Source of the DNA: Symsagittifera roscoffensis
Lineage: Eukaryota; Xenacoelomorpha; Acoela; Convolutidae
NCBI RefSeq assembly: GCF_963678635.1
Contig: NC_087065.1
Span: 32,060,373-32,124,372 of the forward strand
Reading direction: 5' to 3'
DNA: 64,000 bases
A program made the position numbers and the translations under genes. Under the pieces are notes generated by a model that had not been told where the DNA came from, did not search any database, and saw only the letters and a list, made by a program, of their open reading frames with translations. Positions 11,061 to 22,300 of the stretch are shown here, piece by piece. Every line of letters begins with the position of its first letter. Position 1 is the stretch's first letter.

Positions 11061-13303
11061 ACTGTTTTTTCAAAAATTTCAGAAAACTTTGCCAAAATAG
11101 GGGCAAAACAGTGCTTTGGGAGAGCTCGAAAAATCAATTTGGTCGTCTCTTTTTCACAGTCAGTCTCTTTTTCACAAGCTATACTTGCAGTAATATCTGA
11201 CTAGAATTGCCCATTTACGTAGGTCAATCTGGAAGTGTAGCCCTGTACTCGAAACACCAAAAGTTCCAATCGCAATTATAGCTAACCAGGAGGATTTTGA
11301 AATGGAGCAACTTAACATTAAAAAAGAAGAAAAAAAAACTTGGTTTTATCAACGGCCAGTATCACAAACAGACCCAGAAGTTCGCCTTCAAAATCTGACA
11401 TCTAGAAAAGAAAGTTAAACGTTCGCTCTTTCCGTACGAGGCCAAAATGTGCATTATGTGCATTGTAAGCGGTTTCCGCAACTGGATAAAATCATATTAC
11501 TACTTTTCTTTGATCTTCTTTGCGGTTTTGGATTCCACAATCAAATACCTTGAAGACTGTGCCGCTCAAAATCGCTGCAGAAACCAGCAAATTTGCGGAA
11601 TCAGCAAACGTATTTTCGGAATCAAGGACAGTTTGTGGAATCCACAAACAAACAAACAAAAAGATATGTGTATAGATAAATTGAGCTGTTGTGGAATCCG
11701 CAACTCTAAGCGGAATCCAGAAATTGTAATTGGAATCGGCGTTTTGTTTGCTGATTCCGTTTACATATATGTATATGTATAGTAGCGTTTAAGTTTATAT
11801 CTTTTAATTACTAGGTGGTCATGAGAAAGTTCAATCTCAATTACCAAAAAACTATGTTCATCAGCTAGCTGTTGGAATGCTTATGTTCGATCTCAGTTTC
11901 TGTCAAACTCAAAACACTCGAATCCAATGACACCAAATAATGAATTTAGTCCAAATTAATTCCACATTTTTCCATTGTTTGTGATTCCAACAATGACAAA
12001 AACTGACCAGTCTTTAGGATCGAAAAAATCCGTAAAACTGGCATAAATTGTCGATACGTTCTTTATTGTAAATCTAAACACTCTGAACCAATGACTCCAA
12101 ATATGGACTTTGATCCGTATTTATTAAATAAAACTCCAGTATCTGGGGTTCCAGCAATCACAAATACTGACCTATGTTTGAGATCAACGGAATCCCAAAT
12201 AAACAAAGTTTTGAATTTTGTTCGTGGATTCCACTGACAATACTTAAATTCTTACTATTTAATTCCTCCTTTCTAAATATAACAATTCCAGCTCTAACTT
12301 CGAATTGTTCATATGCAAGTTCAGTATTAAACAAAATTCGAAATCCACGTAAATTTTGCGGATTCCACTTGAATATGCGGATTCCACTTACTTTTTGTGG
12401 AGTCCTCATACATTTGCGGAATCCGGAACAACCAGCTATAATCGCTGGTTGCAGAAACCGTGACACCCAAAATATGTCGACAAAATTTAGGTTACAGTTA
12501 TTTATACTCGGAACCCACGGAAATTTTGTAAGTGGAGTCCATTTTCAATTTGGGACGTGTTTGAAGACTAGTTTTTGGAATCCAGAACAAACAGACACAA
12601 ATTTGTCGCCTATCCAGTGCACAGTTTGGCCTCGTAATGTTTTACCCAAAACAAATTTTAAATATAAATGACCACTTTTTCTTGTTATTGCGAGAAGCTT
12701 TTCAAGAGGTTTTTGGATTTCAAACAGGCGTAAAAGGTTACGCACATCCGTAGGCGGGATGAGCGCGCAAGATAGTTTTCAGAAGGTGGATGACTCCGAG
12801 TGGCATTCTGACAGAAAAGAAATGTGTCATGCAAGTCCAAGCAAAAAATTGCTTAGCATTCAATTTCAATGTAGGAAAAATCTTGATATAACTTTTTCTA
12901 CGTGACTACAAAACAATCTGAATAACTCAATGTCCCATGCTCTGCAAAATTCAAGCTGGTTAATTGGTAGTTCTTGATAGGTGATTTAAAAAACAGAAAA
13001 ATGTCAACGATTCCACTATTAGTTTTTTACATTTCTTGAGTTCTCACTTGACCATCAAAATTGCTGAAGCATCTTATATTGCGTCCATCACTTGATTTGA
13101 GAAGAAAATAATTCTCAAAAACTCCCAGCCCGGAAGGAATAAAAAAAAGGAATTAAACCGTTCTCATGTATGACATTTGTCACATGTAAGGTACTGTGGT
13201 CTTGCTTGTTTGTTGCGTACTAAATTAGTTTAACTTTTAACGTTAAAGGGCTTTGTCCTAACGACTTCTGTTTGTCCTGTTGTTGACTTCTGTTTGTCAG
13301 AAA
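11061..13303. other. Unassigned spacer with scattered GGAATCC-type words
   Basis: No gene is recognised. Two zones (about 11470-11770 and 12180-12600) are enriched in short words such as TGTGGAATCCACAA, GTGGAATCCGCAAC, GCGGAATCCAG and GCGGATTCCACTT on both strands. These also create the long-looking frames at 11447-11782, 12174-12671 and 12158-12466. I treat those as repeat-derived and not coding. Confidence 0.5.
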
Positions 13304-13309
13304 TATGTT

Positions 13310-13830
13310 AATATTAGATGTTGGAGTTTAAGTGGGGGAGGGGGTGCGCGGCTGACCCCATGTATTAAGATAGATTTCGGTTCAGCCTCGCTATTTATTA
13401 AGATCGGGTATAGACTCTACAATGTATTAAGATACGGAATACCGATGTTTTATGGTTTATGTGATGGTAAGATAATGGTAAGAAACACGAAGTTTTTTTT
13501 TTGGTTTTTGTCTCAAACTGTCTTGTTTTTTTTTCGCAAAAATCTTGGCGCGCGCTATCTAAATGGAAAAAATTGATTGTTAAATACGTCTAGATTGCGA
13601 AATGAAGTTCTTTTAATCAGTTTTTCCTACATGGTAAGTCAATGGTACGAGTTTTTGGATAAAAAGCTTGAAATTTTATCGAAAAAACTGAAAAAAAAAC
13701 TCAAAAAAAACTTCAAAACACGATAAGATTAGCTATAATTCGACCTATTAAGTAATCTATTGGATAATCCTACTTTTTGAAACAACTATCTGAAACAAGG
13801 CTGAAACCTACTGAAACTTCGGAAAAAATC
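13310..13830 (+). repeat. Polinton left terminal inverted repeat
   Basis: It matches the reverse complement of 38574-39093 along its length with substitutions and small indels. Shared stretches include GTTAAGTGGGGGAGGGGG-like sequence, GGTGCGCGGCTGA, CATGTATTAAGATA, ATGGTAAGATAATGG and CTGAAACAAGGCTGAAA. The 98-codon plus frame at 13280-13576 lies in it and is not a gene. Confidence 0.9.
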
Positions 13831-14633
13831 AAGTACAAAGAAAGTAGATAAGTCACTGCAGCGTAAATAAAAATTCACTGCCGTAATTTACACTACAAAA
13901 AAAACTACACGTTTACATAAAATTACTTATATCATTCAAATTATGCACATCAATTAGTTTATTCAAGTGTCTCTGGTAGAATGTAAAAAGAAGAAGTGCT
14001 GAATAAATTGCTTAAAATCAACATAAATTATCAGTTTTTGTAGTTTTCTGGGAACCATTCGCCCATACTTTTTGTTAGAAAGGACTATGGACCCGAAGAA
14101 TCAGCAAAGTAGTAAGTTTTGTCCAATCGAGCTAACATGATCCGTTGTTCTCATCTATCAAAGCTTGGAGCTGAGTTAACAATCGCAAAAGAGTTTTTTT
14201 AAGTCGAAATACATTATCAGAGGGGTTAGATCCCATTTACTTGAACCTGAGCTCAGGAATCCTTTCAATAATTTGCAGAATGGAAAAATTATCCATCTTT
14301 GCATTTGTTAGCTGATTTACATCTAAAACAAAGAAAAAGATAGTTTGATGGTGTAATTAAGGGTAAAAAAATAAAGTTATTGACTTAAGAATATTTAAGT
14401 ATTGAATCAACAGAGTCACATACACAAAACTTGTGAACTGGACAAAGGTTATTGAACTTTGGTTTACAATCTAGGTTGAAGAAATTTCTTGGATTTGCAA
14501 TTGAACAGCATTGATTATCTGCTTTTTCTGGAGATTTAGGATTGAAGAAAAACAAAATAGACAGTAAAGAGCTGATAACAATGAAAAGTCCTTAAAGTTA
14601 CAACATTTTTATAGAAAAAAGAAAACTCAAAAA
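13831..14633. other. Polinton internal spacer between the left TIR and the capsid gene
   Basis: AT-rich sequence with no recognised coding motif in any frame. It lies downstream of the 3' end of the capsid gene and may hold its polyadenylation signals. Confidence 0.4.
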
Positions 14634-15740
14634 CTAAACATTTTTAGCGATTGTTCCGAATTTGTCAAATTGAAGATTTGAGAGTTTTTCTCCCAAGACT
14701 ATCTTTTCGATTATTTGCTCCAAGGGAAACTGGAAAAACATTTCTAATCTCAAGCTTTCTCCACTAAGTTCTGGATAATGCAACTGTTCAGCTGCATCCT
14801 GTAGTGAAGTCAAGTCAAAAACAAGAATATAGTGATTTTGAAAATCTTCCATAGGAAGAGCTGGGAAATCTTCGTTAAACTGCATTTCTTTCATTGTTGT
14901 GACATAAAGACGACAAGGAGAAATTGTTTCCAATGAAACAATTGCTCTTCCATCCTGAATGATTCTAAGCTTTCGCAAAAGAAAATGCTGATAATTGAAA
15001 GGGTTTTCATGATTAGATTCTGCAACAGCTGAATTTGTATTCATTGCAACAGCTATTCTTCTTTTTGGAGCGTTATTGAATGTATTTTCTTGTATGAGCT
15101 GGTTTTGACGAAAAAGAATGATGAAAATTCTTGTTATAGTTTCCATGTAAATGTATTAAGCAAGTTCTCTTTCTGGATTCCATTGCAAGTATTGATGATT
15201 CGGTTCAGAAAAGGAAATTCTTCTAGTAAACATCGAACAAACAACAATTTTCAGACTGACATTCGGATAATCAGATAACATGTAAAAATTAGCTCTAGCT
15301 CGAATTAGTTTAATTTGAACTTTGGTACGTAGTAGAAATAATTTTGCAAGTAAACAAATCAATGGCAAGCCTCCCATAGAGTGAAAAAATTATCCTTGGG
15401 ATTCTGCTCTTTCAGTGAACGGGTGCTTATCAAATGCACCAGGAAATTCTTCAAAACTGTGTCCAAGACAAGCAAATCTTCCTTTATTTCTCACTGCTGA
15501 CGAGGAGTTGAATTCATTCGATATTTGTGCCTTTTAATGATATAATCCACTAGCGTTATAAACTTTGTATTGTTAAAATAAAATTAAGATGGGTATTTCA
15601 CGCATATCTAAGTAGATATTACGATCCGTTTCAAATTCAAACTCAATACTGCTTTCTTCCATCTTCTTGTGTGTTAGATGACATAATTGTTTCCAAAATG
15701 TGACTTACAAAAATCTCCAATGAAGAATATTTAAAAGCCC
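14634..15740 (-). pseudogene. Polinton major capsid protein (double jelly-roll), broken
   Basis: The best-preserved part is the 170-codon frame 15146-14634. It contains NPFNYQHF, CRLYVTTMKEMQF, HYILVFDLTSLQDA, LHYPELSGES and IVLGEKLSNLQFDKFG, the C-terminal signature of the Polinton capsid family related to C. elegans F54H12.2. Upstream, 15377-15156 holds NFYMLSDYP, CSMFTRRISF and HQYLQWNPE. A frame near 15690-15600 holds SSIEFEFETDRNIYLD, the likely N-terminal part. Several frameshifts and stops separate these blocks, and about 370 codons is short for the family, so internal sequence is probably lost. The left edge of the 6.95-kb duplication (15351) falls inside this gene, so only its upstream part recurs in the second copy at 22301-22700. 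Confidence 0.75.
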
Positions 15741-15764
15741 CGTACCGAAAATGAATTTGGTTTA

Positions 15765-16010
15765 CGCTCATTTTATATTGTCAAAAATGTATTTGCGAAA
15801 GCGAATTTTCTTCGAAATGGATCGGGCTCTACCAGTTCTACGCTTGTATTTATTTTTTCCATCTCCCAATTGTTTCCGATTTGTTTTTGTTCCCACATCT
15901 TTTGCAAGTGTTTTGAGTTTTTACATCCACTAACAACTTCCTCAACCTCTGGAGTAGCGATTTCAAACAAATCTGCTCCGATTCTTTGCAGCAATTTCTC
16001 GCAGCTGGGA
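15765..16010 (-). pseudogene. Polinton basic protein (unit 1)
   Basis: The minus frame begins near 16000 with LLQRIGADLFEIATPEVEEVVSG-type sequence and becomes rich in lysine and arginine. An amphipathic N-terminus followed by a highly basic tail resembles small basic proteins often encoded beside the capsid gene in Polintons, perhaps DNA-condensing core proteins. The function is inference. The frame is broken compared with the copy at 22684-22975, where a KRRTGRARSISMKIRSRK-type tail is clearer. It ends just upstream of the capsid start. Confidence 0.45.
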
Positions 16011-16139
16011 TTATGTTTTTTTAATTAAGGGAATTACAGCTTGTCGGGAACTGCTTAATAAAGGGGATTGCCTAAAATCTCTTCCACAAAAAAAAGAAAT
16101 CAGTTGAAGTTTGAGCAACCATTTCTTATGAAATTAAAT

Positions 16140-17002
16140 CAAAAGTGATAATTCAAAATCTTGTAGAACAAGAGAACAACTGGGATTTTTTTGCCTGAAC
16201 TATCTTTTAGTTCTATCTTGATACTATGGAAATAATTTTTCAACAAATTTTTTAAACTGTAAATTTGCGAAGGATTGATAATTCATGTACTGTCCTGTAG
16301 AAGTTTTATCTCAACTCTTCACTTTGGAGTTAAGTGGAATACAACGCAATAAAATAGTTTTTGTTTCATCGACTTTCTTATATTCTATAACATCACTATT
16401 TATCATCAAGGAATGTATTCTTATAATGTCAGAAGATTACTGAGGATAATGTGGACATTCTCCTTTCATTATAACCCCTGTTTGATTTTGCTCTAAACCA
16501 CAAACCAAAAAAATGCGAGTGAAATCAGATCTTTGAATATTAATTACTGATTGATTCTCAGGTAATTGAACTGCAAATTTTTTTTTGTAATTTTATCTAC
16601 TGATACATAGATTCAGTTTTATTCAAAAACTTGAGCACCTAGAGGTTTTCGAAATTTGTTGATCATGGCTACAACTATATCAACAATACTTGGATTCAAT
16701 CCTGGTTCAATACGCATCGGTACAATCTTTCTTTTCTCCTCAGAACTTTCTTCACCATCTACAAAGGTAGACTTTCCCTCTGTAACATTTTGGTTCAATG
16801 AAGGGTCTCAAATTTCTGAAATAGCAACCGCCCATTCTCCTTTCAAATTTATTTGTTCGGGTAGAAAGTTTGTAAAAAAAATAAAACTATTTTTTGGATA
16901 ACAATTTGAAAAAGCGTTCGAAACCAACTCAATAGTAAAAGAATCCATGACAACTGATCGATAGAATTTTTGTTTTAAAAAATTTACTTTTAATCTGAAC
17001 AT
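16140..17002 (-). pseudogene. Penton-like minor capsid protein of the Polinton (unit 1), broken
   Basis: The ATG at 17002 opens a 64-codon frame containing VVMDSFTIELVSNAF, NCYPKNSF and LPEQINLKGEWAVAISEI, a motif typical of a Polinton structural protein probably equal to the penton or minor jelly-roll capsid. An in-frame TGA follows directly after ISEI, and the same frame then continues to about 16640. Near 16150-16200 another frame reads IKIELKDSSGKKIPVV, resembling the family's C-terminal block. The start codon overlaps the last 13 nt of the integrase frame. The penton assignment is an inference; the membership of this ORF in the Polinton set is firmer. Confidence 0.5.
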
Positions 17003-18148
17003 TTTCTCAGCTCTTTTTCATAAAATTTTCCCAGAAGTTCTTCTTTGTCGAGATCTGTGATGATGTATGAAAAAGGCTTTTTTGTAGATACTGCCAAAAT
17101 TTCAAAAAGTAAATCTGTAAATTCTGGTTTATAATTTTTCAGAACGGAAAATCATTCTTTGAAAATCTCACCGTCTCCAATTTTGAATTTTAGTTTCTGT
17201 TACCTTGTTAGATGTCTATTGTACAGAATTGAGAGGAAATCAGTATTGTTGACATATCTAGGTGATTTCCCAAAAGATCTATTGAGGCGACTATTCATTT
17301 TAGACACAAATTGCGGCAACTTGTGAAAGAATTTTTGACCATGATCTTCTCTATAGCGGTCAGTTTTGTGTTTTAATGATTGAATTGCTCTCTCTGCAAA
17401 TGCAGCTTTTGTTTCACTCCTTGTCGGGTAAACTTCAATGTTTTTTCTTGGGATAGTTGTTTGGAAAATTCCCCCATATACTGTTCCTTTATCATTCCAA
17501 AGTTTTTCAGGAGTGTTTTTCGGAAAATATTTTTTTTCGGAAGCTTGCAAAGTGTCCTGCATACTTAGTTTTCATTGCTTGAACTCTAACAAATCGCGAA
17601 AAATTATCAACAGCATCCAATAAAAATTTGACTTCATTGTTTTGATTCGCCCGTTTGTCCACAAATGCCAAGTCCATACACCAATTTTCATATATTATAT
17701 TTTGAAAAAGCTTGAAGACTTCGGAAACGTCTGATCGGAGGATCACATTTTGTAAACGATGTCGTCTTGGTCTGTAAAAATGTTCTACTTTCTTTTGTGA
17801 CAATCAGCTTGCTTGACTCAAGATTCGCACAGAACTTTTCGCAGCTCTACCCCTAGAATACAATGTGTTCAAAATTACATTTTCAGATTTTGAATGGGAT
17901 CCAAGTTCCTCTGTCATCGCTTTGGTAGTCTTTTTGATAACAAGTTTGAAGGGAATTTGATTTGCTCCTAAAATGGTAAAGTGAATATCGGGAAAGTCGA
18001 TCTTTTTTCGCTTTAGTGCACACACAAAGTCTATAATTGATTCTTTTGTGTCTCGATTATCTAATTTGATTTTTTCTGACTGACCTAATCTTATTCCAGG
18101 ACGATTGAAAATTAAATCAATCAGGTGCTTATTATTACTATTTTTCAA
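16990..18148 (-). pseudogene. Polinton integrase (unit 1), frameshifted
   Basis: The core is seen in three pieces. The frame 17803-17507 carries WCMDLAFVD (first catalytic Asp) and FLLDAVDNFSRFV. The frame 17562-17200 carries LWNDKGTVYGG (second Asp), KAAFAERAIQSLKH (catalytic Glu) and MNSRLNRSFGKSP. Then DLLFEILAVSTKKPFSY and LLGKFYEKELRKC form a C-terminal tail ending at 16990. The first two overlap in different frames near 17510-17560, a frameshift between the two Asp. The upstream frame 18148-17804 (ILSQAS at its end) joins as the N-terminal region. Retroviral-type DDE integrases insert Polintons with 6-bp duplications. The TAA stop overlaps the next ATG by 13 nt. Confidence 0.8.
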
Positions 18149-18292
18149 CTTCGCCTTTACAGCACTGTAAATAGAATCAAAATATTTTGGTACAGTCTCT
18201 TCTTTTTTTGCTTCTGTTCCAGTTTTGGCTTTTTTCGAAGTGTACTTTGTGATTGAAAAATTGATTATTGAGTTAGAACAAACTGAATCTTA

Positions 18293-18500
18293 CTATGTCA
18301 ATCGTTTAATGACAAAAGAAGTGATAAGAGATATTAAATGTAAGCCTTTTGGCGAGCTAAAAATAGTTCTCCTTTTATGCAGTGAAGTTCTTCTTCGTGT
18401 GAGTTTTGATATTTTTCTTCGATATTTTTCTACGTCCACTTTTCGGAGATCCTTTAGCTTGCCTCGTAGCAAGTTTACAAAACATTCGCTGAGGATTTGA
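18293..18500 (-). pseudogene. Small basic Polinton ORF (unit 1)
   Basis: A minus-strand frame between integrase and ATPase reads LLRGKLKDLRKVDVEKYRRK, then a run of Arg/Lys/Ser, and ends with a hydrophobic LHLISLITSFVI before a TAG. It has no ATG in its own frame; the available ATG is one frame off, so it is probably frameshifted. Small basic proteins with a hydrophobic end are common beside the ATPase in Polintons and their function is unknown. The longer plus-strand frame at 18225-18500 is its shadow. Confidence 0.45.
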
Positions 18501-18519
18501 AAAAAAAACTTTTAGGACA

Positions 18520-19195
18520 ATGGAGGATGAATTGTTTTCAAAGTTTTTGGGAAAATGTTTGAAATATTGGGAGTATAGAGACGTATTGTATGGTCATCGT
18601 CCAAAAAATTAGTTTCTGTTCCTGCTGGTAGAAAAATTTTCATTAAATTGAACCGCTGTTTGTGCAATAGCTTAGCGAATCAACTGTTTTTGGAGTTAAA
18701 TATATGAAAAAATGATCAGAAGGAGAAGATGTTGCATCTTGATACCAGTCTTTCAATTGCGATCCTTGACCTAATTGTTGACTTATTGTTTCGATTTGTA
18801 AAACATCTCTCTGTGACTTGAACAACACAATATGTGTGTTTTGTAACTCAACATCTCTTTCCAATTTGCTTTGATGAAACAAGCTATGATTAATATATTT
18901 TGTATTCAGTCCCCTGTGTCATCCAGCAGTAGCAACTTTTACGAATTGCTTAGAATTTTGAAAGTTCTTCACAAGATTCATCAAATTTTAGCAGGTAATT
19001 TGTTGCGTAATTGGGAAGCTTTCAATCAACTCAAAGTCAACTCCTGAGAAAAATTTGGTAATTTAAGGTTTTTTCATCGCGTTTGTCCATAAAGAATTTG
19101 ATAATGTCGATAAAAAAAATTGAGTACTAATCAAAACTAGGATGCGGTTTTCCAGATCCACTTGGTCCATCTAGCGAAATGAAAACTCGCTAGAA
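18520..19195 (-). pseudogene. A32/FtsK-type genome-packaging ATPase (unit 1), broken
   Basis: A P-loop, GPSGSGK, is encoded at 19168-19148, but the next codon is CCG (Pro) where Ser or Thr binds magnesium. Further on, FDESCEEL is a Walker B-like block near 18980. The frame 18882-18643 reads MFHQSKLERDVEL, THIVLFKSQRDVLQI, DWYQDATSSP and IYLTPKTVDSL, the C-terminal signature of Polinton packaging ATPases (HerA/FtsK superfamily, related to poxvirus A32). The blocks lie in different frames with stops between them. The protein would pump element DNA into capsids. The copy at 25473-26157 is longer at the C-terminus. Confidence 0.75.
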
Positions 19196-19548
19196 AATGT
19201 TTTATTCATAGCTTTGGAGAAGGTAAAATATAACCGACTGTACTTGATAAAAATGCTACCCAAACTGTAGTTTCTTCATATGTAGTGAATAACAGTTTTC
19301 GAATGATTGCACACGCTAGCATTAAAACTATGACAAAAAGTGGGCACATAAAACTAAAAGAGATCTGTTACACGTACGTCCAAAGAACTTCCATGATTTT
19401 CGTTCATGATTCTCCTCTTCAAAAACAAATTTTCTTAATTTTAATTGGTTGTCACATTCATCACCCATCTCAACTTTGGAATTAAAAAAATGATAATGAT
19501 TAACATTTAAATTTCAAAAACACGATGAAACAAAAGTATCGAGCTTAT

Positions 19549-20017
19549 TTAAATTCTATTTAAAAAACATTGAGTCCATGTTCCGAATGCAAATGCTTTT
19601 CTTTCTGCACAGAGAAGAGTATTTGCATGACGAAATGGGTAGTTGCTACACCTCCAATCATTTTTTTCATCTTTGAAAACCAAATTGTGAACTTTTAGGC
19701 ATGCGTAGTAATCCAAGTTTGTAATCTTGGTTTCCAAATTTTCTGACAGAATTTTACTTTTTTCATAACCTTTTGCAAATATCCGTTTTTGGAGCTTTTA
19801 ATTTTTTCGAGGTTTTTTCAAACTCAGTATATTTTTCATAACTACTTCTCCACTTAATTCCATGAAGATGCTTCGTACGCCAAGCAGTCTGAGGTGTAGC
19901 TTTGAACTTTTTGGGAGGAAGAAAAGAATATCCCACAGTTTGTCCATTTTTATAAATTCCTAACTTTTTCACTATTTTGTTTTCAAAATACTCAATATCC
20001 AAAACAACTAGACTCAT
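19549..20017 (-). pseudogene. Polinton exonuclease-like protein (unit 1), frameshifted
   Basis: The ATG at 20017 starts MSLVVLDIEYFENKIVKKLG with GQTVGYSFLPPKKFK and TKHLHGIKW. A second frame, 19737-19549, holds KITNLDYYACLKVH, CSNYPFRHANTLLCAERKA. A +/-1 shift near 19780 separates them; FAKGYEKSKILSE can be read in the second frame across it. DIE at the N-terminus and LHGI resemble the start of a DEDD-type 3'-5' exonuclease fold, so I suggest an RNase H-like nuclease, but this is weak. It is a conserved Polinton accessory ORF. The copy at 26511-26979 carries the same frameshift. Confidence 0.45.
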
Positions 20018-20033
20018 GATGTTTACTAATTTC

Positions 20034-20583
20034 GCTGAAGTTTTTGTTTAAATTGACTTATAATCGAACAATGCATATAATGTTGAGGCGAAAATTGTAA
20101 CATACTAACAGAAAAACAATCCAGTCACGTGATCAAGAAAACAAGAACTAGGAAATCTAGGTAATACATAACAATAACCGGGTCCCTTACGCGTAGTAGA
20201 CTTCACAGATCTAGCTGCATCATGTAAAATTGCATGAAGTCTGAAGGTTTTTGATTTTGCAAAAAATAATCCTTACAGGAATTTCCGTATCCCTTTAGAC
20301 CCCCAAAAGCTGAAGTTTTTGTTTAAATTGACTTATAATCGAACAATGCATATAATGTTGAGGCGAAAATTGTAACATACTAACAGAAAAACAATCCAGT
20401 CACGTGATCAAGAAAACAAGAACTAGGAAATCTAGGTAATACATAACAATAACCAGGTCCCTTACGCGTAGTAGACTTCACAGATCTAGCTGCATCATGT
20501 AAAATTGCATGAAGTCTGAAGGTTTTTGATTTTGCAAAAAATAATCCTTACAGGAATTTCCGTATCCCTTTAGACCCCCAAAA
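20034..20583. repeat. 275-bp tandem duplication, unit 1 only
   Basis: 20034-20308 and 20309-20583 are nearly identical, both starting GCTGAAGTTTTTGTTTAAAT; I noticed a single difference (AACCGGGTC versus AACCAGGTC). The second 6.95-kb unit has only one, more diverged version from 26997. The duplication is therefore younger than the 6.95-kb one. It is non-coding. Confidence 0.95.
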
Positions 20584-21252
20584 GATTTCCATTTAGACCC
20601 CCAAAATTTTTGGTCCATTTCTTTCAAAATTTTGTTTGGGTCCGAAACAATACAGGTACAAAGAAAATATTCTTTTTCTTTTTGTTTTTGACGAAACGTC
20701 CTGCTTACTCAAATTGAAATTTCTGAAAATTTCATTCCAGTTTTTGAACGTTCATTTTCCACAGTGCATTCGTCAACAAGGATACAGTTTTACTTAATGT
20801 TTCTACATAAGACAAAACCGAGGGAAAAAAATCAACCAGTTAATCATACTCCTCATTTTCGAAATAACTTTTTTTTGTGATGATTTTTCCGCGTGTTTCT
20901 TTTTCTACAATATTCTACAAGATCAATTTTTTTAAATCTGAACGATGACTTCGAACAACTTCAATATGCAAGGTCATTATGTGATTCTGAATGTCAATAT
21001 GTTTTTCTGTAACTCATTATGTGATTTTGTATCCAAATCTTGCAATTTTGGTGAATTTTGAGATTCCAAAACTGCTAGTGAAAATTTCTGGGACTTTCCT
21101 TGTAAGACGAATGAAAAAGTCCCATTTTAATTTGAAGCTTTAAAACAAGATTTGCTGAAAAACCAATGTTCAAACTCATACTGCTCAGCTCAAAGAAAAT
21201 TTAATAAATGATTCAAAAAGATGAACTTTTGAATTACATGACTATAGTAACA
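20584..21252. other. Polinton spacer, no gene recognised
   Basis: AT-rich sequence between the exonuclease-like gene and ORF X. It has GATTTCCATTTAGACCCCCAAAA next to the duplication and no long frame. The matching part of unit 2 (27275-27942) is diverged by many substitutions, consistent with non-coding DNA. Confidence 0.4.
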
Positions 21253-21850
21253 TCACTCAACACAATTGAATGGTACAGTTCTCCACCAACATAAAATCTT
21301 CCAAGACTTGGAGAGTTCTTTGAATTCGTTCAAAATATAGTTGACAAAGGCAACTTGCTTCAAGACTTCGTTCTCCTTTGCAATGAAGAGTTGAGTCTGA
21401 AGATAGGGTGGCTTGTTCACACTGTACTTCTTGATTTTGACAGCCACTCATCTCTTCTTGCATGTTGCTACGTCATATACCGCATGACAATTCTCAAGTT
21501 CCTGCTCCATGGTTGATTCTTTTTCAGAACAGGGTTCCAATACAGGAACGAGTCCAAGATTTTCAGCATCGTAAATAACAGAACTCCGTTTGCTGATATC
21601 CTTTCTCCTTCTTTTTCACCAAGATAGACTTGCTAGGTTTTTTCGATTTGTCCCGATTCATTTTTCTTTAGCAATTTGAAGCAAGGTTCAAAGTAGTTTT
21701 TTTCCGTTGTAGGTTTTTTGAGACCAAGAAAATCCCAAAATCCTTTTTTGTTTGTTATCAAATTCAATATAGTTCGGAAGGATATGTTTTCGTGAACACA
21801 TTTTTCATTTGAGGCTTTGAGCCAAAATATCAGCAGTAGCTATTTCAAAA
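21253..21850 (-). pseudogene. Unrecognised Polinton ORF X (unit 1), broken
   Basis: This is the counterpart of the better-preserved frame at 27943-28481. Here only its downstream part is open, 21463-21253, in two overlapping frames, one reading VNKPPYLQTQLFIAKENEVL and VAFVNYILNEF. Upstream, the KKTHPW and GEKEREGIS-type segments seen in unit 2 lie in disrupted frames. I do not recognise the family. It is the most upstream minus-strand gene of the unit. Confidence 0.4.
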
Positions 21851-22300
21851 TAATGATATCTGTAAATATGTAGAAATTAAGAAATTAGAAACGGTAAATG
21901 AATCACTGTACATTCCAAATAACGTATTATTACCTCATATGGACCAATAGGTAGATGATGATCCAATTATGGACATTGCATGGGTGCTGAAACCACTATA
22001 TAGGGAATATTATGTACATAAAAAACATTTTCATCAAGTAATTGGTGATGGCATCTGCTATATGTCAAGCATATCCCACTTTTTATTCGGACTACAAACA
22101 AAATCTCTTTTTATCTCTGTCTCAAAAAATTTTTAAGAAAGGTTCATTGTCACCCAAGAAAGGTTCATTGTCACTGTGTGTCTAACCATTCATCATTCTG
22201 CCCTGTGGAAATTTGAAAACTTCTCCTAGAATTAATCGGATCATCGCTCGATCAATATTTGCAAAGATTAGATAAATATCATTTCACTTACAAATCATAG

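Larger units (their letters stand above)
15351..22300. repeat. 6.95-kb tandem duplication inside the Polinton, unit 1
   Basis: TAAACAAATCAATGGCAAGC at 15351 recurs at 22301, and homology continues to the end of each unit (ATTTCACTTAC near 22290 and 28953). The unit holds the upstream part of the capsid gene, the basic protein, penton-like gene, integrase, small basic ORF, ATPase, exonuclease-like gene and ORF X. Identity varies along the unit. It also has a private 275-bp tandem duplication at 20034-20583. Confidence 0.95.

Noticed and set aside
12174-12671. 165-codon plus-strand frame
   Set aside because: It overlaps a similar-length frame on the other strand (12158-12466) and is built from the GGAATCC-type words; there is no domain.
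13280-13576. 98-codon plus frame
   Set aside because: It lies in the Polinton terminal inverted repeat and its partner TIR does not keep it open.
18225-18500. 91-codon plus-strand frame, repeated at 25191-25466
   Set aside because: The minus strand has the basic Polinton ORF here; the plus frame is its complement and has no known domain.
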